Notes: a model not told the origin generated them from the letters alone. Numbered from the stretch's first letter, positions 16,677-25,694 are shown. The stretch is 64,000 bases of DNA from Pseudoalteromonas shioyasakiensis (GCF_022398475.1 NZ_JAKEVM010000002.1:62001-126000); one strand, 5' to 3'. Program-made: numbers and translations.

Positions 16677-18305
16677 TTACCAGAAGCGGTAGTAAATAAA
16701 GGCAGTAATACCAATAATACCCGCGGTATGAATGTAATCCCACTTATCTAAGCCGGCAGCTACTTCTTTCATGGTTGCTTTATCTAGGCTTGAGAAAGTA
16801 AGACCTTTCAATTGTTCTTCGTCTGCTTGCTTGGTGAAAATACTCACCACAATCATAATCGCAACGACCACGACAAATAGCAGAATACAGTAATATAACC
16901 AGTTCATCGTGGTGATCCACGCAAATGATGAACCTGTTAAATCATCTTTAAATGGCAGTAACACTAAGCGGATCATACCCAGCACAAAACCTGAAACTAA
17001 GCCCACAAAACCCGCTGTTGGAGTGATGCGTTTACTACATAAACCGAGTAAAAATACTGCTGCAATTCCCGGTGCAATAAGAGACTGCACACTTTGCAGA
17101 TATTCATAAAGCACATCGGCAATTAAGCTCATGACGGGTATCCACAGAAGACCTAATATAACAATAACGATAGTGGCAATACGGCCTACTTTCAGAAGGT
17201 GCTTCTCAGATGATTCAGGTTTGAATTTCTTATAGAAATCAATGGTAAATAAGGTTGCTGATGAGTTAAATAATGATGCTAAAGAGCTCATAAGAGCCGC
17301 TACTAAACCACCGATTACAATCCCCTTTACGCCGGCTGGTAATAGCTCAGCAACGAGAGTTGGGAAAGCTTGGTCAGCACTTTCATAGCTAATAATACCT
17401 TTAACATTCAATGCGTATGCAATCATGCCTGGTACTAAGAAGATAAATACAGGAAGTAATTTTAAGTAACCGGCGAACATGGTACCGCGACGGGCTTCTT
17501 TAATACCTTTTGCAGATAAAACACGTTGTACGATGTATTGGTCGGTACACCAATACCAAAAACCAATAATGAATGAACCAAATACAATGCCAGGCCAAGG
17601 GAATTCAGCATCTGAAGCGCTACGAATAAGGTGCATATTAGCATCGTTGATACGCTCAACTTCTGCCCAGCCACCTACTTTATCTAGACCAACAACTAAT
17701 ATGACTAAGGAGCCAATAATGAGTACAGGGGTCTGCAACACCGAGGTCCACATAATGGCTTTCATACCGCCAAGTACCGTATAAATACCGGTGATAACGA
17801 CTAGGCCAATAGCTGAAATCCAGAAGAAATCGATGCCCCAAATGCTCTCAATACCTAATATTGTTTTAAATGCGATGCCGCCGGCATAAACCGTTACCGC
17901 AACCTTGGTTAGTACATAACTAATCAATGAGATAACAGATAAGAAGGTACGTGATTTAGAGTTAAAGCGGCGCTCTAAGAATTCAGGCATGGTGTAGACT
18001 TTACTACTCCAATAGAAAGGCACGAAAATCCAACCGAGTAGTAGAATGATCCACGATTGCATTTCCCAGTGAGCCAGTGCCATACCCGATTGTGCACCTG
18101 AACCTGAAAGGCCCACCAAATGTTCCGAGCCAATGTTTGATGCGAAAATAGAGGCACCAATCACTAACCAACTTGCATTACGACCCGCTAAAAAGTAATC
18201 AGCGGTGTCTTCTTCTTTTTGTCGCATAGACATCACGACAACGCCTAGTAACAGGATAAAAAATCCTGCTAGCACTGCCCAGTCTAAGGTACTTAGTTCG
18301 ACCAT
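16677..18305 (-). CDS. SSS-family sodium:sugar symporter
   Basis: A 542-residue inner-membrane transporter of the sodium:solute symporter family (SGLT group). The start is the ATG at 18305 because GGTGGA is well spaced; an upstream GTG at 18317 overlaps that site. Signatures: DYFLAGRNASWLVIGASIFASNIGSEHLVGLSGSGA near residues 37-75, FVPFYWSSKVYTMPEFLERRF near 100, and about 13-14 hydrophobic segments. The SGLT-type LVGL..SGA motif points to a monosaccharide substrate, here probably L-arabinose. It is divergent from the gntR-led operon and has its own terminator. Confidence 0.86.
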   Translation of the reverse strand: MVELSTLDWAVLAGFFILLLGVVVMSMRQKEEDTADYFLAGRNASWLVIGASIFASNIGSEHLVGLSGSGAQSGMALAHWEMQSWIILLLGWIFVPFYWSSKVYTMPEFLERRFNSKSRTFLSVISLISYVLTKVAVTVYAGGIAFKTILGIESIWGIDFFWISAIGLVVITGIYTVLGGMKAIMWTSVLQTPVLIIGSLVILVVGLDKVGGWAEVERINDANMHLIRSASDAEFPWPGIVFGSFIIGFWYWCTDQYIVQRVLSAKGIKEARRGTMFAGYLKLLPVFIFLVPGMIAYALNVKGIISYESADQAFPTLVAELLPAGVKGIVIGGLVAALMSSLASLFNSSATLFTIDFYKKFKPESSEKHLLKVGRIATIVIVILGLLWIPVMSLIADVLYEYLQSVQSLIAPGIAAVFLLGLCSKRITPTAGFVGLVSGFVLGMIRLVLLPFKDDLTGSSFAWITTMNWLYYCILLFVVVVAIMIVVSIFTKQADEEQLKGLTFSSLDKATMKEVAAGLDKWDYIHTAGIIGITAFIYYRFW

Positions 18306-18484
18306 CGTGTGTTCCACCTAATTTTGAAAGAGAATTTTGCTTTTTTAGTTGTTGAATAAAAATATTATATTATAAATAAGGTAAGTGAAAGAGATTTGTT
18401 AAAATAAGGTGACAGTCTGTAGGTGAAATGGTGACTATGTTGTTCGAAATATAGACACTTGTATTAGGTTGTTTTTTGCTTGTT

Positions 18485-18500
18485 ATTGATTTTAATCAAT
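18485..18500. promoter_or_regulatory. FNR/CRP-like palindrome before gntR
   Basis: ATTGATT-TT-AATCAAT, perfect 7-bp arms. It contains an exact TTGAT-N4-ATCAA, the consensus for FNR/EtrA-type regulators. It lies 67 bases before the gntR start in the divergent region 18306-18566. It could equally be a half-site relative of TAATCATA in this AT-rich DNA. Confidence 0.4.
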
Positions 18501-18566
18501 TATTTCCAGGATGACGGAATAGCTTTATAGATGTATCATATTACTCAGATCTTTTGAGGAACACAC

Positions 18567-19289
18567 ATGGCGCGTTTAGAAAATTTAAACCTATCACAAC
18601 AAGTTACCAATGAGCTTGGTAAAGCAATTATTGTTGGTGATTATAACACTGAAACGGGGCTACCAACCGAAGCACAACTTTGTGAAGTGTATGGTATTAG
18701 CCGCACAGCTGTTCGTGAAGCAGTGAAAATGCTTGCTGCAAAAGGACTGATTTCTTCTCGTCCACGACAAGGTATTCGTGTTGAGTCGGCGGAGAACTGG
18801 AACTTATACGACACAAGCGTATTAAAATGGTTGTTGGAAAGCAGCCCATCACTTTACGTACTTAAAGAATTTCTACAAGTGCGCTTGGCGATTGAGCCAC
18901 AAGCAGCAGCACTTGCAGCAAGAAAAGGCGACCAAGCAGCCATTGCAGAAATTAAAATGGCACTCGATAAAATGCAAGCGGCTGCAGAAGAGCCAGAAGG
19001 CGTAATGCATGAGCCAGATCTTGCCTTCCACACAGCAATTTTACATGCCAGTGGTAACCGTTTTTTCTATCAATTACGTGATTTTATTCGCACCGCATTA
19101 CATGTGAGTATTCAACATACTACACCTGCTAAGGGCAATAAAAAGGCGATCGCTGAAGAGCACTTTAAAGTGTATAACGCGATTGCGAGCGGTGACCCTG
19201 AGCGTGCTAAAAACATGATGACGTACATGATTGATGAAGCAATGGCGTTTATTGAAAAAGAAATCGCTGATAAAGAAGCGGCTCAATAA
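18567..19289 (+). CDS. GntR-family (FadR subfamily) regulator of arabinose genes
   Basis: A 240-residue transcription factor. Residues about 8-75 form the GntR winged helix (PTEAQLCEVYGISRTAVREAVKMLAAKGLISSRPRQGIRV). Residues about 95-230 form an FCD ligand-binding domain with metal-site residues in DLAFHTAILHASGN and later His. FCD-type GntR proteins typically respond to sugar acids or related metabolites. A GAGGA site precedes the ATG. It leads the SDR-TauE-lactonase genes and is divergent from the SSS symporter, so it is the likely local repressor binding the palindromes at 6858 and 15552. This is inference. Confidence 0.86.
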   Translation: MARLENLNLSQQVTNELGKAIIVGDYNTETGLPTEAQLCEVYGISRTAVREAVKMLAAKGLISSRPRQGIRVESAENWNLYDTSVLKWLLESSPSLYVLKEFLQVRLAIEPQAAALAARKGDQAAIAEIKMALDKMQAAAEEPEGVMHEPDLAFHTAILHASGNRFFYQLRDFIRTALHVSIQHTTPAKGNKKAIAEEHFKVYNAIASGDPERAKNMMTYMIDEAMAFIEKEIADKEAAQ

Positions 19290-19334
19290 GTATCACTTTT
19301 TGACGTTGTAATTACTTTAAAACAAAAGGTTATC

Positions 19335-20114
19335 ATGCCAAATTCGAACGAGCTAAAAACAGTTTACCCAAGCCTTGCTGGTAAGAGTGTGTTTATTACT
19401 GGTGGTGCATCGGGAATTGGTGAAGTAATGGTAACGCGGTTCTGCGAGCAGGGCGCGAAAGTCACCTTTGTTGATATTGCAACTGAGCAAAGTGATGCGT
19501 TATGCGCTAAATTAGCGGGTAAATATGAGTTTGATCCGCAGTTTATCCATTGTGATATCCGTGACGTTGAAGCCTTAAAAGCGGCCATTGAGCAAACGCG
19601 TCAACAACAGGGTGACATTGGTGTGTTAATTAATAACGCAGCCGATGACACCCGTCATGCTGCTGAAAATATGGATGTGAAATATTGGGAAGATAAGTTT
19701 GCAGTTAACTTACGCCCATGTTTCTTTTCATCGCAAGCTGTGGTTGAACAGATGCAGCGTTTAGGCGGCGGCAGCATTATCAATATGGGGTCGGTAAGTT
19801 GGCGTATTAAGCAAACAGGCATGCCAGCCTACACAACAGCAAAAGCAGGAATTGAAGGTTTAACCCGTTCATTAGCTGCTTCATATGGTAAAGACAATAT
19901 TCGTGTGAATTCACTGGTTCCGGGTTGGGTGATGACAGAGCGCCAAATCACTCATTGGCTAACCCCAGAAATGATTGAAGATGTTCGTTTAAGTCAGTGT
20001 ATTAACGAAACAATTCAACCAGACCATGTGGTAAACGCGGCATTGTTTTTGGCCGCTGATGACAGCCGAATGATGACAGCACAATCATTGATAGTGGATG
20101 CAGGTTGGACATAA
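19335..20114 (+). CDS. SDR dehydrogenase, probable L-arabinose 1-dehydrogenase
   Basis: A 259-residue classical short-chain dehydrogenase. The nucleotide-binding TGGASGIG lies at residues 22-29, an acidic residue after strand 2 (FVDIA) favours NAD+, NNA is present, and the catalytic Ser, Tyr and Lys are in GSVS and YTTAK. Its position between an FCD-type GntR gene and an SMP-30 lactonase in an arabinan locus suggests oxidation of L-arabinose (or a similar aldose) to the lactone. Galactose or fucose dehydrogenase are alternatives. It starts 45 bases after gntR, consistent with one operon. Confidence 0.78.
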   Translation: MPNSNELKTVYPSLAGKSVFITGGASGIGEVMVTRFCEQGAKVTFVDIATEQSDALCAKLAGKYEFDPQFIHCDIRDVEALKAAIEQTRQQQGDIGVLINNAADDTRHAAENMDVKYWEDKFAVNLRPCFFSSQAVVEQMQRLGGGSIINMGSVSWRIKQTGMPAYTTAKAGIEGLTRSLAASYGKDNIRVNSLVPGWVMTERQITHWLTPEMIEDVRLSQCINETIQPDHVVNAALFLAADDSRMMTAQSLIVDAGWT

Positions 20115-20242
20115 TTTTGCGAAACAATCGTAAGATAACTAGCTTGCAATAAAAATTTTTACATAATTCAAATGATACTATAATAATAAAATATGGGTTG
20201 TAGAATCAACAAAGCTCATACTTAGGAAGGTGGTAAGAAAGT

Positions 20243-20950
20243 TTGACCGACTTTGTACTTGTTTATTTAATTCTGATTATTGGCGCTTGCCTGCAAAGTG
20301 TTATTGGCTTTGGTCTAGGCATGCTATGTGTGCCTGTGCTTTACTGGCTTATGCCAGAGCTGGTGCCTGGGCCAATGATTCTGAATGCGCTGTTTTTAAC
20401 GTCGGTGTTAATGATTAAACACCGCGGCGCGATAGACATGAAACAAACAGGCATTTCCATTATTGGTGGGGCCGTAGGGGTTATTCTTGCCGCTATGGTG
20501 ATGTGGTATGTCAATGCGAAGCAGTATCAACTCTTGCTAGGTGTGAGTATTTTGGTAGTGGTGGCATTATCCATCATAGGTATGAAACCGAAAATCTCCA
20601 CCATTACTAGCTTACTCGCGTCAATGTCGTCTGGTTTTTTAGGTACCACAACGTCAGCCGGTGGCGCGCCAATGGGGTTACTCTATCAAGCTGAAGATAA
20701 AGACAAAATTAAAGCAAACCTGAGTGCCTTTTTTGTATTTATAAACCTGTTTGGCATTATTGTATTAATGCTGACAGGTTCTGCCGATATGGGCGATGTG
20801 AAGCTGTTCTTTTTCTGTTTACCCGCTATTTTAATTGGTTGGGGCTTGTCGTTTGTGATCAACAATAACCTCAATGAAAAGGCCATTCGCGGCATCATCT
20901 TGCTGGTTGCTGGCTTATCTGGTCTAGCACTTATTTTCATACACAGATAG
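20243..20950 (+). CDS. TauE/SafE-family membrane permease
   Basis: A 235-residue inner-membrane protein with about seven to eight hydrophobic segments. It shows the TauE/SafE repeats (GLGMLCVPVLYWL and GFLGTTTSAGGAPMGLL). A TTG start is used; no in-frame ATG or GTG exists before an upstream stop. The family moves anionic organic or sulfur compounds, and its place between the sugar dehydrogenase and lactonase suggests transport of a sugar acid such as arabinonate. That role is inferred only from position; it lies 27 bases before the lactonase gene. Confidence 0.78.
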   Translation: MTDFVLVYLILIIGACLQSVIGFGLGMLCVPVLYWLMPELVPGPMILNALFLTSVLMIKHRGAIDMKQTGISIIGGAVGVILAAMVMWYVNAKQYQLLLGVSILVVVALSIIGMKPKISTITSLLASMSSGFLGTTTSAGGAPMGLLYQAEDKDKIKANLSAFFVFINLFGIIVLMLTGSADMGDVKLFFFCLPAILIGWGLSFVINNNLNEKAIRGIILLVAGLSGLALIFIHR

Positions 20951-20977
20951 AATGAGAATAGTTCAGCAGTTTGTGTA

Positions 20978-21862
20978 ATGAAGCCTATGCTCGATGACAC
21001 CATTAAAGTAATCATTTCTAGCCAATGCCAGTTGGGCGAAGGTGCCTATTTTGCTAAGGCACATAACTGTTTATTTTGGGTCGATATTTTAGGGCAGCGT
21101 TTGTTTCGTTTGCAGTGTCAATCGATGCGAGTTAGCCAGTTTACTATGCCAGAACCGATTTGCTGGGTGATGGAAACCGAGCAAGCTGAATTAATCGCAG
21201 GCTTTGCCAAAGGCATTTATAAGCTCAATAGTGAAGACTTTAGCCGCGAACTTCTTTACTCAATCGATCACGAACCCTCACAAAACCGCTTAAACGATGG
21301 TAAAACGTCTCGCCAAGGCTTTGGCTTTTTTGGCTCAATGGACTCTCAAGAGCAAACCAATAGTGGCAAGTTATACCGTTTTGGTCATGGCCAGGCTCCG
21401 ACAGCAGTTGATCATGACTACACCATTAGCAATGGGCCTGCGGTAAGTAAAAATGGCCAGTTTCTATATTCTACAGACTCAGATAAACAAACAATCTACC
21501 GCTTCACTCTGAATGAGCATGGCGAGCTTGCAGATAAACAAGAGTTTATTCGCTTTACTGACAATATGGGTTTTCCTGATGGCATGACAGTTGATAGCGA
21601 AGATCATCTGTGGGTTGCTGCATGGAATGGTTATGGCGTGTATCGTTTTGCTCCAAACGGTGAGCAAGTACAGTTTATTCGCTTACCCGCACCGCGTGTT
21701 ACGAGTGTCGCATTTGTAGGTGAAGAGCTCACGCACCTGGCGGTGACAACTGCGGCAGTAGGGCTCGAAGACTCAGTGCTCGCTGATTACCCTCACAGTG
21801 GTGGCGTGTTTATTCTCGAGCCGGGCGTTAAAGGTATTGCTGAAACGCCCTTGAAGCTATAG
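20978..21862 (+). CDS. SMP-30/gluconolactonase family, probable L-arabinonolactonase
   Basis: A 294-residue cytoplasmic six-bladed propeller hydrolase. The divalent-metal ligands of the SMP-30 family are visible: Glu in QLGEGAYF, Asn in QNRLNDGKTS, Asn in TISNGPAVS and the catalytic Asp in MGFPDGMTVD. It would open L-arabino-1,4-lactone to L-arabinonate, the second step of the oxidative pathway. It is the last gene of the gntR operon and overlaps the convergent LysR gene by six bases. The next enzymes of the pathway are not in the window. Confidence 0.82.
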   Translation: MKPMLDDTIKVIISSQCQLGEGAYFAKAHNCLFWVDILGQRLFRLQCQSMRVSQFTMPEPICWVMETEQAELIAGFAKGIYKLNSEDFSRELLYSIDHEPSQNRLNDGKTSRQGFGFFGSMDSQEQTNSGKLYRFGHGQAPTAVDHDYTISNGPAVSKNGQFLYSTDSDKQTIYRFTLNEHGELADKQEFIRFTDNMGFPDGMTVDSEDHLWVAAWNGYGVYRFAPNGEQVQFIRLPAPRVTSVAFVGEELTHLAVTTAAVGLEDSVLADYPHSGGVFILEPGVKGIAETPLKL

Positions 21863-22744
21863 GTTTTCCATTACTTGATAACGCAACTCGCCAATAAACG
21901 AGCGTGCTGCAGGACCCAGCTTGTCACCGTCTTTAAAGAGCAAATGTAACTTAGCGCTGCGACTGCTGTTATGGGTTAAATTAAGTGCTTTCATTTGCCC
22001 TGTCGCAAGTTGTTTTTCTATCGCGACTTTTGGTAACCACGCAAAGCCCAGTCCATTACTGATCATATCAATCGAAGTGCGCATATGAGTGACGGTCCAG
22101 CGCTGATCGGCACCTAACCAGCCACCATCTTGTTTGTGCTTATTCGCTGAATCGCGAACTACTATTTGGCGGTGTGATTTTAAATCTTCGAGGGTAATTT
22201 CACGCTCTATATCATGCAAGGGGTGCTCTGGGTGGGCGACGGCAATAAACTCGATATCACATAACTCTTCGTGAAAGTTTGCCGCAATTGGAAAGCCGGT
22301 AATGGCAATATCAACCTGATCGTTTTCGAGCAGTTCATTGCCCCCCATTAGTACAGACTCATGCAGCTCAATACGCAGTTGTGGGTATTGCGATGACGTG
22401 TCGTTAAGTACTTTATAAAGCAGTTGTTGTGGGAAAATAGCATCAACAGCAATGCGTAACTTACTTTCGATACCTTCACCCAAGGTTTGCCCAATGGCCT
22501 CAACTTTAGCAGCTTCATCAAGTAAGTAATTAGCACGGCGCAGCATCATTTCGCCGGCTTCAGTGAGCACGGTTTTACGGCCTTGAATGCTGAATAACTT
22601 TACATCGAGTGCAGATTCAATTTTGCCAACTGCATTATGAATACTCGATTGGCTTTTATGAATACCTTGTGAGGCTTGGTTAAAGCCTCCAAATTCAACA
22701 ACAGCACGAAACATGCGCCACTGTTCTAGCGTAATTCTTAGCAT
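21857..22744 (-). CDS. LysR-family transcriptional regulator
   Basis: A 295-residue regulator. The N-terminal winged helix (residues about 3-62, QASQGIHKSQSSIHNAVGKIESAL.VKLF) is typical LysR, and the rest is a periplasmic-binding-protein-like effector domain. It lies 54 bases downstream of the pirin gene in the same direction, so DoxX, pirin and this gene may be one transcription unit. Its 3' end overlaps the lactonase gene. Target and effector are unknown; pirin/DoxX neighbours suggest redox or aromatic-compound responses. Confidence 0.85.
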   Translation of the reverse strand: MLRITLEQWRMFRAVVEFGGFNQASQGIHKSQSSIHNAVGKIESALDVKLFSIQGRKTVLTEAGEMMLRRANYLLDEAAKVEAIGQTLGEGIESKLRIAVDAIFPQQLLYKVLNDTSSQYPQLRIELHESVLMGGNELLENDQVDIAITGFPIAANFHEELCDIEFIAVAHPEHPLHDIEREITLEDLKSHRQIVVRDSANKHKQDGGWLGADQRWTVTHMRTSIDMISNGLGFAWLPKVAIEKQLATGQMKALNLTHNSSRSAKLHLLFKDGDKLGPAARSFIGELRYQVMENL

Positions 22745-22798
22745 GATGTTCCTTTGCTTACTTAACTACCTAATAGTACCTGTAAATGCTGAAAAAGT

Positions 22799-23665
22799 TT
22801 ACTTTTTAGGTGAGGGCAACTCAATATACTCAAGCTCATCACCGGGAATTTTAGCAAAACGCTGTGCTTGCCAATCTTGTTTTGCTTGCTCGATGCGCTC
22901 TTTGCTGTAAGCAACAAAATTCCAGTGTAAATACGGGACTTTATTGAATTTACTGCCACCGAGTAAAATAAAGCGGCTGTGCACCAGAGTCGTTATTTCG
23001 TGTTCACTGTCATCAAGTAGTACAAAGTCGCCTTGGGTATAGCGAGTATCACCCACACTAATTTCACCATAAATAACATACACAGCGGTTTCATGGTGAG
23101 GATACGGTTTAGTAATATGGCTGCCTTGCTCTGCTACCGTATCTACATAAAACATCGGAGAGTAGGTTTTGACAGGGGAGCTTAAGCCATAAGCATCACC
23201 GACAATGAGTCGCATCAGCACGCCTTTTTCGATTTTCTCAGGCAATTGTTGTTTTTTGATATGTTCAAAATGCGGTGCTATTTCGGTCATACTTTCAGGT
23301 AAAGCAACCCAGCATTGCAGACCATTAATGTCGTGCTCGCTCGCCCGCACTTCAAGGCTTTCTCTTTCTGAGTGAACTATACCGCGACCTGCGGTCATCC
23401 AGTTAACATCGCCGGGTTCTATTTGCAGGCTATTACCTAGCGAATCGCGATGGTAAATACTGCCAGTAAATAAATAAGTGAGCGTTGATAAGCCAATATG
23501 AGGGTGAGGCCTCACATTTATGCCTTCCCCGCGAGGAAAGTGATTTGGCCCCATGTGGTCAAAAAAGATAAATGGCCCAACCATTTTATTGTCAAAATGA
23601 GGCAAGATGCGTTTCACATCGAGCCCACCAATATCATGGCTGGTTGCTGTTAATAACGTTGCCAT
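22799..23665 (-). CDS. Pirin family protein
   Basis: A 288-residue bicupin. The N-terminal cupin carries the pirin signature: GPFIFFDHMGP, then NVRPHPHIGLSTLTYLFTG (iron-binding His residues) and GDVNWMTAGRGIVHSE. The C-terminal cupin is shorter. Bacterial pirins often bind iron and some have quercetinase activity. The physiological role here cannot be fixed. It is followed by the LysR gene. Confidence 0.88.
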   Translation of the reverse strand: MATLLTATSHDIGGLDVKRILPHFDNKMVGPFIFFDHMGPNHFPRGEGINVRPHPHIGLSTLTYLFTGSIYHRDSLGNSLQIEPGDVNWMTAGRGIVHSERESLEVRASEHDINGLQCWVALPESMTEIAPHFEHIKKQQLPEKIEKGVLMRLIVGDAYGLSSPVKTYSPMFYVDTVAEQGSHITKPYPHHETAVYVIYGEISVGDTRYTQGDFVLLDDSEHEITTLVHSRFILLGGSKFNKVPYLHWNFVAYSKERIEQAKQDWQAQRFAKIPGDELEYIELPSPKK

Positions 23666-23725
23666 ATTCGCGCCCTCTTAAAAACAAATTCAGCCAACAA
23701 CCTAGGTTATTGGCTGGGATAAATA

Positions 23726-24151
23726 TTATGCCTGACTACGTTTTAACACTAGTTGATCTAGGCTTATTTTGCCTGCACCAACACTGGCTAATGCTAAAAA
23801 GCCGCCTGCCATCGCAATATTTTTGTAGAACATTAAAAATTGCATTTGATCATCAAGTTGAAAGTGGAATAACAAAGCACTAACTAAGCTGAAACCAGCA
23901 AAAGCGACAGCGGTTAGTTGTGTTAAAAAGCCGAGTAAAATAAATAATCCGCCAACAATTTCAAAGGCAATCACAAACGGCAGTAAGAACTCTGGTAAAC
24001 CTACTGATGCCATGTACTGTGCTGTTGCATCAAAAAATTCTATTTTGCTAAAGCCGGTTAGTAAAAAGATGGCCGATAAACCAATACGTGCCAATAAAGT
24101 GCTAATATTTTGTAAGTGTGGTTGAGCTGAGATTAAAGTAAAAAGTTTCAT
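23726..24151 (-). CDS. DoxX family membrane protein
   Basis: A 141-residue inner-membrane protein with four hydrophobic helices. The DoxX pattern is clear: LLARIGLSAIFLLTGFSKIEFFDATAQYMASVGLP, EIVGGLFILLGFLTQLTA and the late FYKNIAMAGGFLAL. DoxX proteins are linked to quinone or thiosulfate oxidation and to oxidative-stress complexes, without a settled role. It is the first gene of the minus-strand DoxX-pirin-LysR group. Confidence 0.86.
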   Translation of the reverse strand: MKLFTLISAQPHLQNISTLLARIGLSAIFLLTGFSKIEFFDATAQYMASVGLPEFLLPFVIAFEIVGGLFILLGFLTQLTAVAFAGFSLVSALLFHFQLDDQMQFLMFYKNIAMAGGFLALASVGAGKISLDQLVLKRSQA

Positions 24152-24279
24152 AGTAGGTATCCTGTTTAGTTAAGCAGTGTGTCTGCGATGGAGTAACTAT
24201 AAGTTCACTTTAAAAGAATTAAAAATTGTAAAATTAGTATTTATCATTCTTTAAAAAAGAACATAAAAGGAGGTTGAAT

Positions 24280-24816
24280 ATGAAGTTGTTGTTATTAATA
24301 GGGTTTTGTTTTTCGGTGGCTACAAGTAGCTTGGTGTTTGCCGAACAAAATTTACCAAATAGTCGTCATTATGAGTTGCTAGCTTCAGATATTGCGGTGC
24401 AGCAAAGCTGGCAAGTTAAAGACACAATTAAAGGTTATGAGATGCTGGAATATCAAATTAACCTTAATAAAGGCACTACTTTAAAGGTTGATTTTGCTCC
24501 ATCAAATTCAAGCAACTACTTTAATATTTTACCAAAAGGCAATCCAACTGCTTTGTTTGTTGGCCCGGCAAAAGGTGATCATGCCGAGATTAAAATTCCT
24601 GATAATGGCGATTATGTGATTCGGGTGTTTCTCATGCGCAATGCTGCGCGCCGTGATGAGCAAAGTGAATTTACAGCAGATATTAGCGTCGTAAAAAGTA
24701 CATTAAAAGGCATGCACCCAAGCTGGGATGTCGATGGTGATGGGATAAATGATTGCGAGAAAGACGGTAGCTGCGATCATACGGTTGACTACAGCCTTCC
24801 TCGTAAGTCGAATTAG
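24280..24816 (+). CDS. PliG-like exported protein with EF-hand-like loop
   Basis: A 178-residue protein with a signal peptide (LLLLIGFCFSVATSSLVFA). AAAGGAGG is spaced six bases from the ATG at 24280. The middle matches the pattern of small exported proteins of the lysozyme-inhibitor PliG type (SNYFNILPKG, then IPDNGDYVIRVFLMRNAARR). A C-terminal DVDGDGINDCEKDGS looks like a calcium-binding EF-hand/dockerin-like loop with two cysteines. Lysozyme inhibition is possible but not shown. It stands alone, divergent from the DoxX gene. Confidence 0.62.
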   Translation: MKLLLLIGFCFSVATSSLVFAEQNLPNSRHYELLASDIAVQQSWQVKDTIKGYEMLEYQINLNKGTTLKVDFAPSNSSNYFNILPKGNPTALFVGPAKGDHAEIKIPDNGDYVIRVFLMRNAARRDEQSEFTADISVVKSTLKGMHPSWDVDGDGINDCEKDGSCDHTVDYSLPRKSN

Positions 24817-24833
24817 GCCTTTGCTAAGGCCTA
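24814..24833. terminator. Hairpin between convergent genes
   Basis: TAGGCCTT-TGCT-AAGGCCTA, perfect 8-bp stem overlapping the stop codon of the PliG-like gene. There is no T-run, so it is a weak terminator at best. Confidence 0.35.
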
Positions 24834-24842
24834 GTCAGCATA

Positions 24843-25685
24843 TTATTCAGGCGCTACTTCAAGCGTTGTGAACAATGAATAGCGTACGTTATCGATATCA
24901 GCCTCTGTTGGCTTTTGATTTACAGATGCTTCAATCAAATACATATCAGCGTGAGCGAATGTCACAGTAAAGAAACCTTTTTTATCGGTTGTTACTTTAA
25001 CTTCGTCACGCTCATTACGGTAGCGAGCACTACCACGAACAATAGCAAGCTCAACGTCAGCAGCTGGTTTGCCATCCATTAGTAATTGGAACTTAGCTTC
25101 TTCACCAGCAAATAGATCGTTCGGGTGAGTAGGGCCTGAAATTTCTAAGCCCTGACCAAGCAATGTTGGCTTAGAAGTACCATTACGGCTAACAAAAGTA
25201 TCAACAGTTGCGATTGATTTTACAGTGCGCACGTCGGTTGCGCCTGCTGGTAGGTCTGCTTCTTTTTTACCTGCGAAAACACGGCCGCGATTGCCGTCTT
25301 TGTCTTTGTAGAAAGTCATTAGCATTGGCTTTTGCTGCATAGCAATATGGTAAGTACCATCTTGCGTTAAGCTCACTGCCGCTGAGTTTTTGCGTTTTAA
25401 ATAGTATGCGCGAATCGTTTCTTCAACCGGCTTGCCATTTGGAGCAAGGGCAATTAATAGGTTGTCGTCATACTCAGCGCCCTTTTGTTTTGGGCGGTAT
25501 GCTTTATCTGGGCTAAACAACTCATTTGAAATACTGGCATCGATCATCACATAGTGAGTTTTCTCACCAGATAAAGAAGTGTGAGATGGCATTAACCAAC
25601 GGGCGTGTGCTTGTGCATAGCCAGATGCAATTGCTGTGAAGGTCACGGCGCCGATCAGCGCCGTCTTTAATAATTTTAATTTCAT
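24843..25685 (-). CDS. DUF4198 periplasmic protein
   Basis: A 280-residue exported protein of the DUF4198 family. A signal peptide ends in YAQA, giving a mature N-terminus HARWLMPSHT, the conserved start of this family. An Ig-like C-terminal half follows (GKPAADVELAIVRGSARYRNERDEVKVTTDKKGFF). The family often sits beside TonB receptors and PepSY proteins and is suspected to handle metals. The exposed N-terminal His with a further His near it could bind a metal ion. It is the third gene of the PepSY-DUF2271-DUF4198 operon, nine bases after the previous stop. Confidence 0.82.
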   Translation of the reverse strand: MKLKLLKTALIGAVTFTAIASGYAQAHARWLMPSHTSLSGEKTHYVMIDASISNELFSPDKAYRPKQKGAEYDDNLLIALAPNGKPVEETIRAYYLKRKNSAAVSLTQDGTYHIAMQQKPMLMTFYKDKDGNRGRVFAGKKEADLPAGATDVRTVKSIATVDTFVSRNGTSKPTLLGQGLEISGPTHPNDLFAGEEAKFQLLMDGKPAADVELAIVRGSARYRNERDEVKVTTDKKGFFTVTFAHADMYLIEASVNQKPTEADIDNVRYSLFTTLEVAPE

Positions 25686-25694
25686 TGTTTGTCC

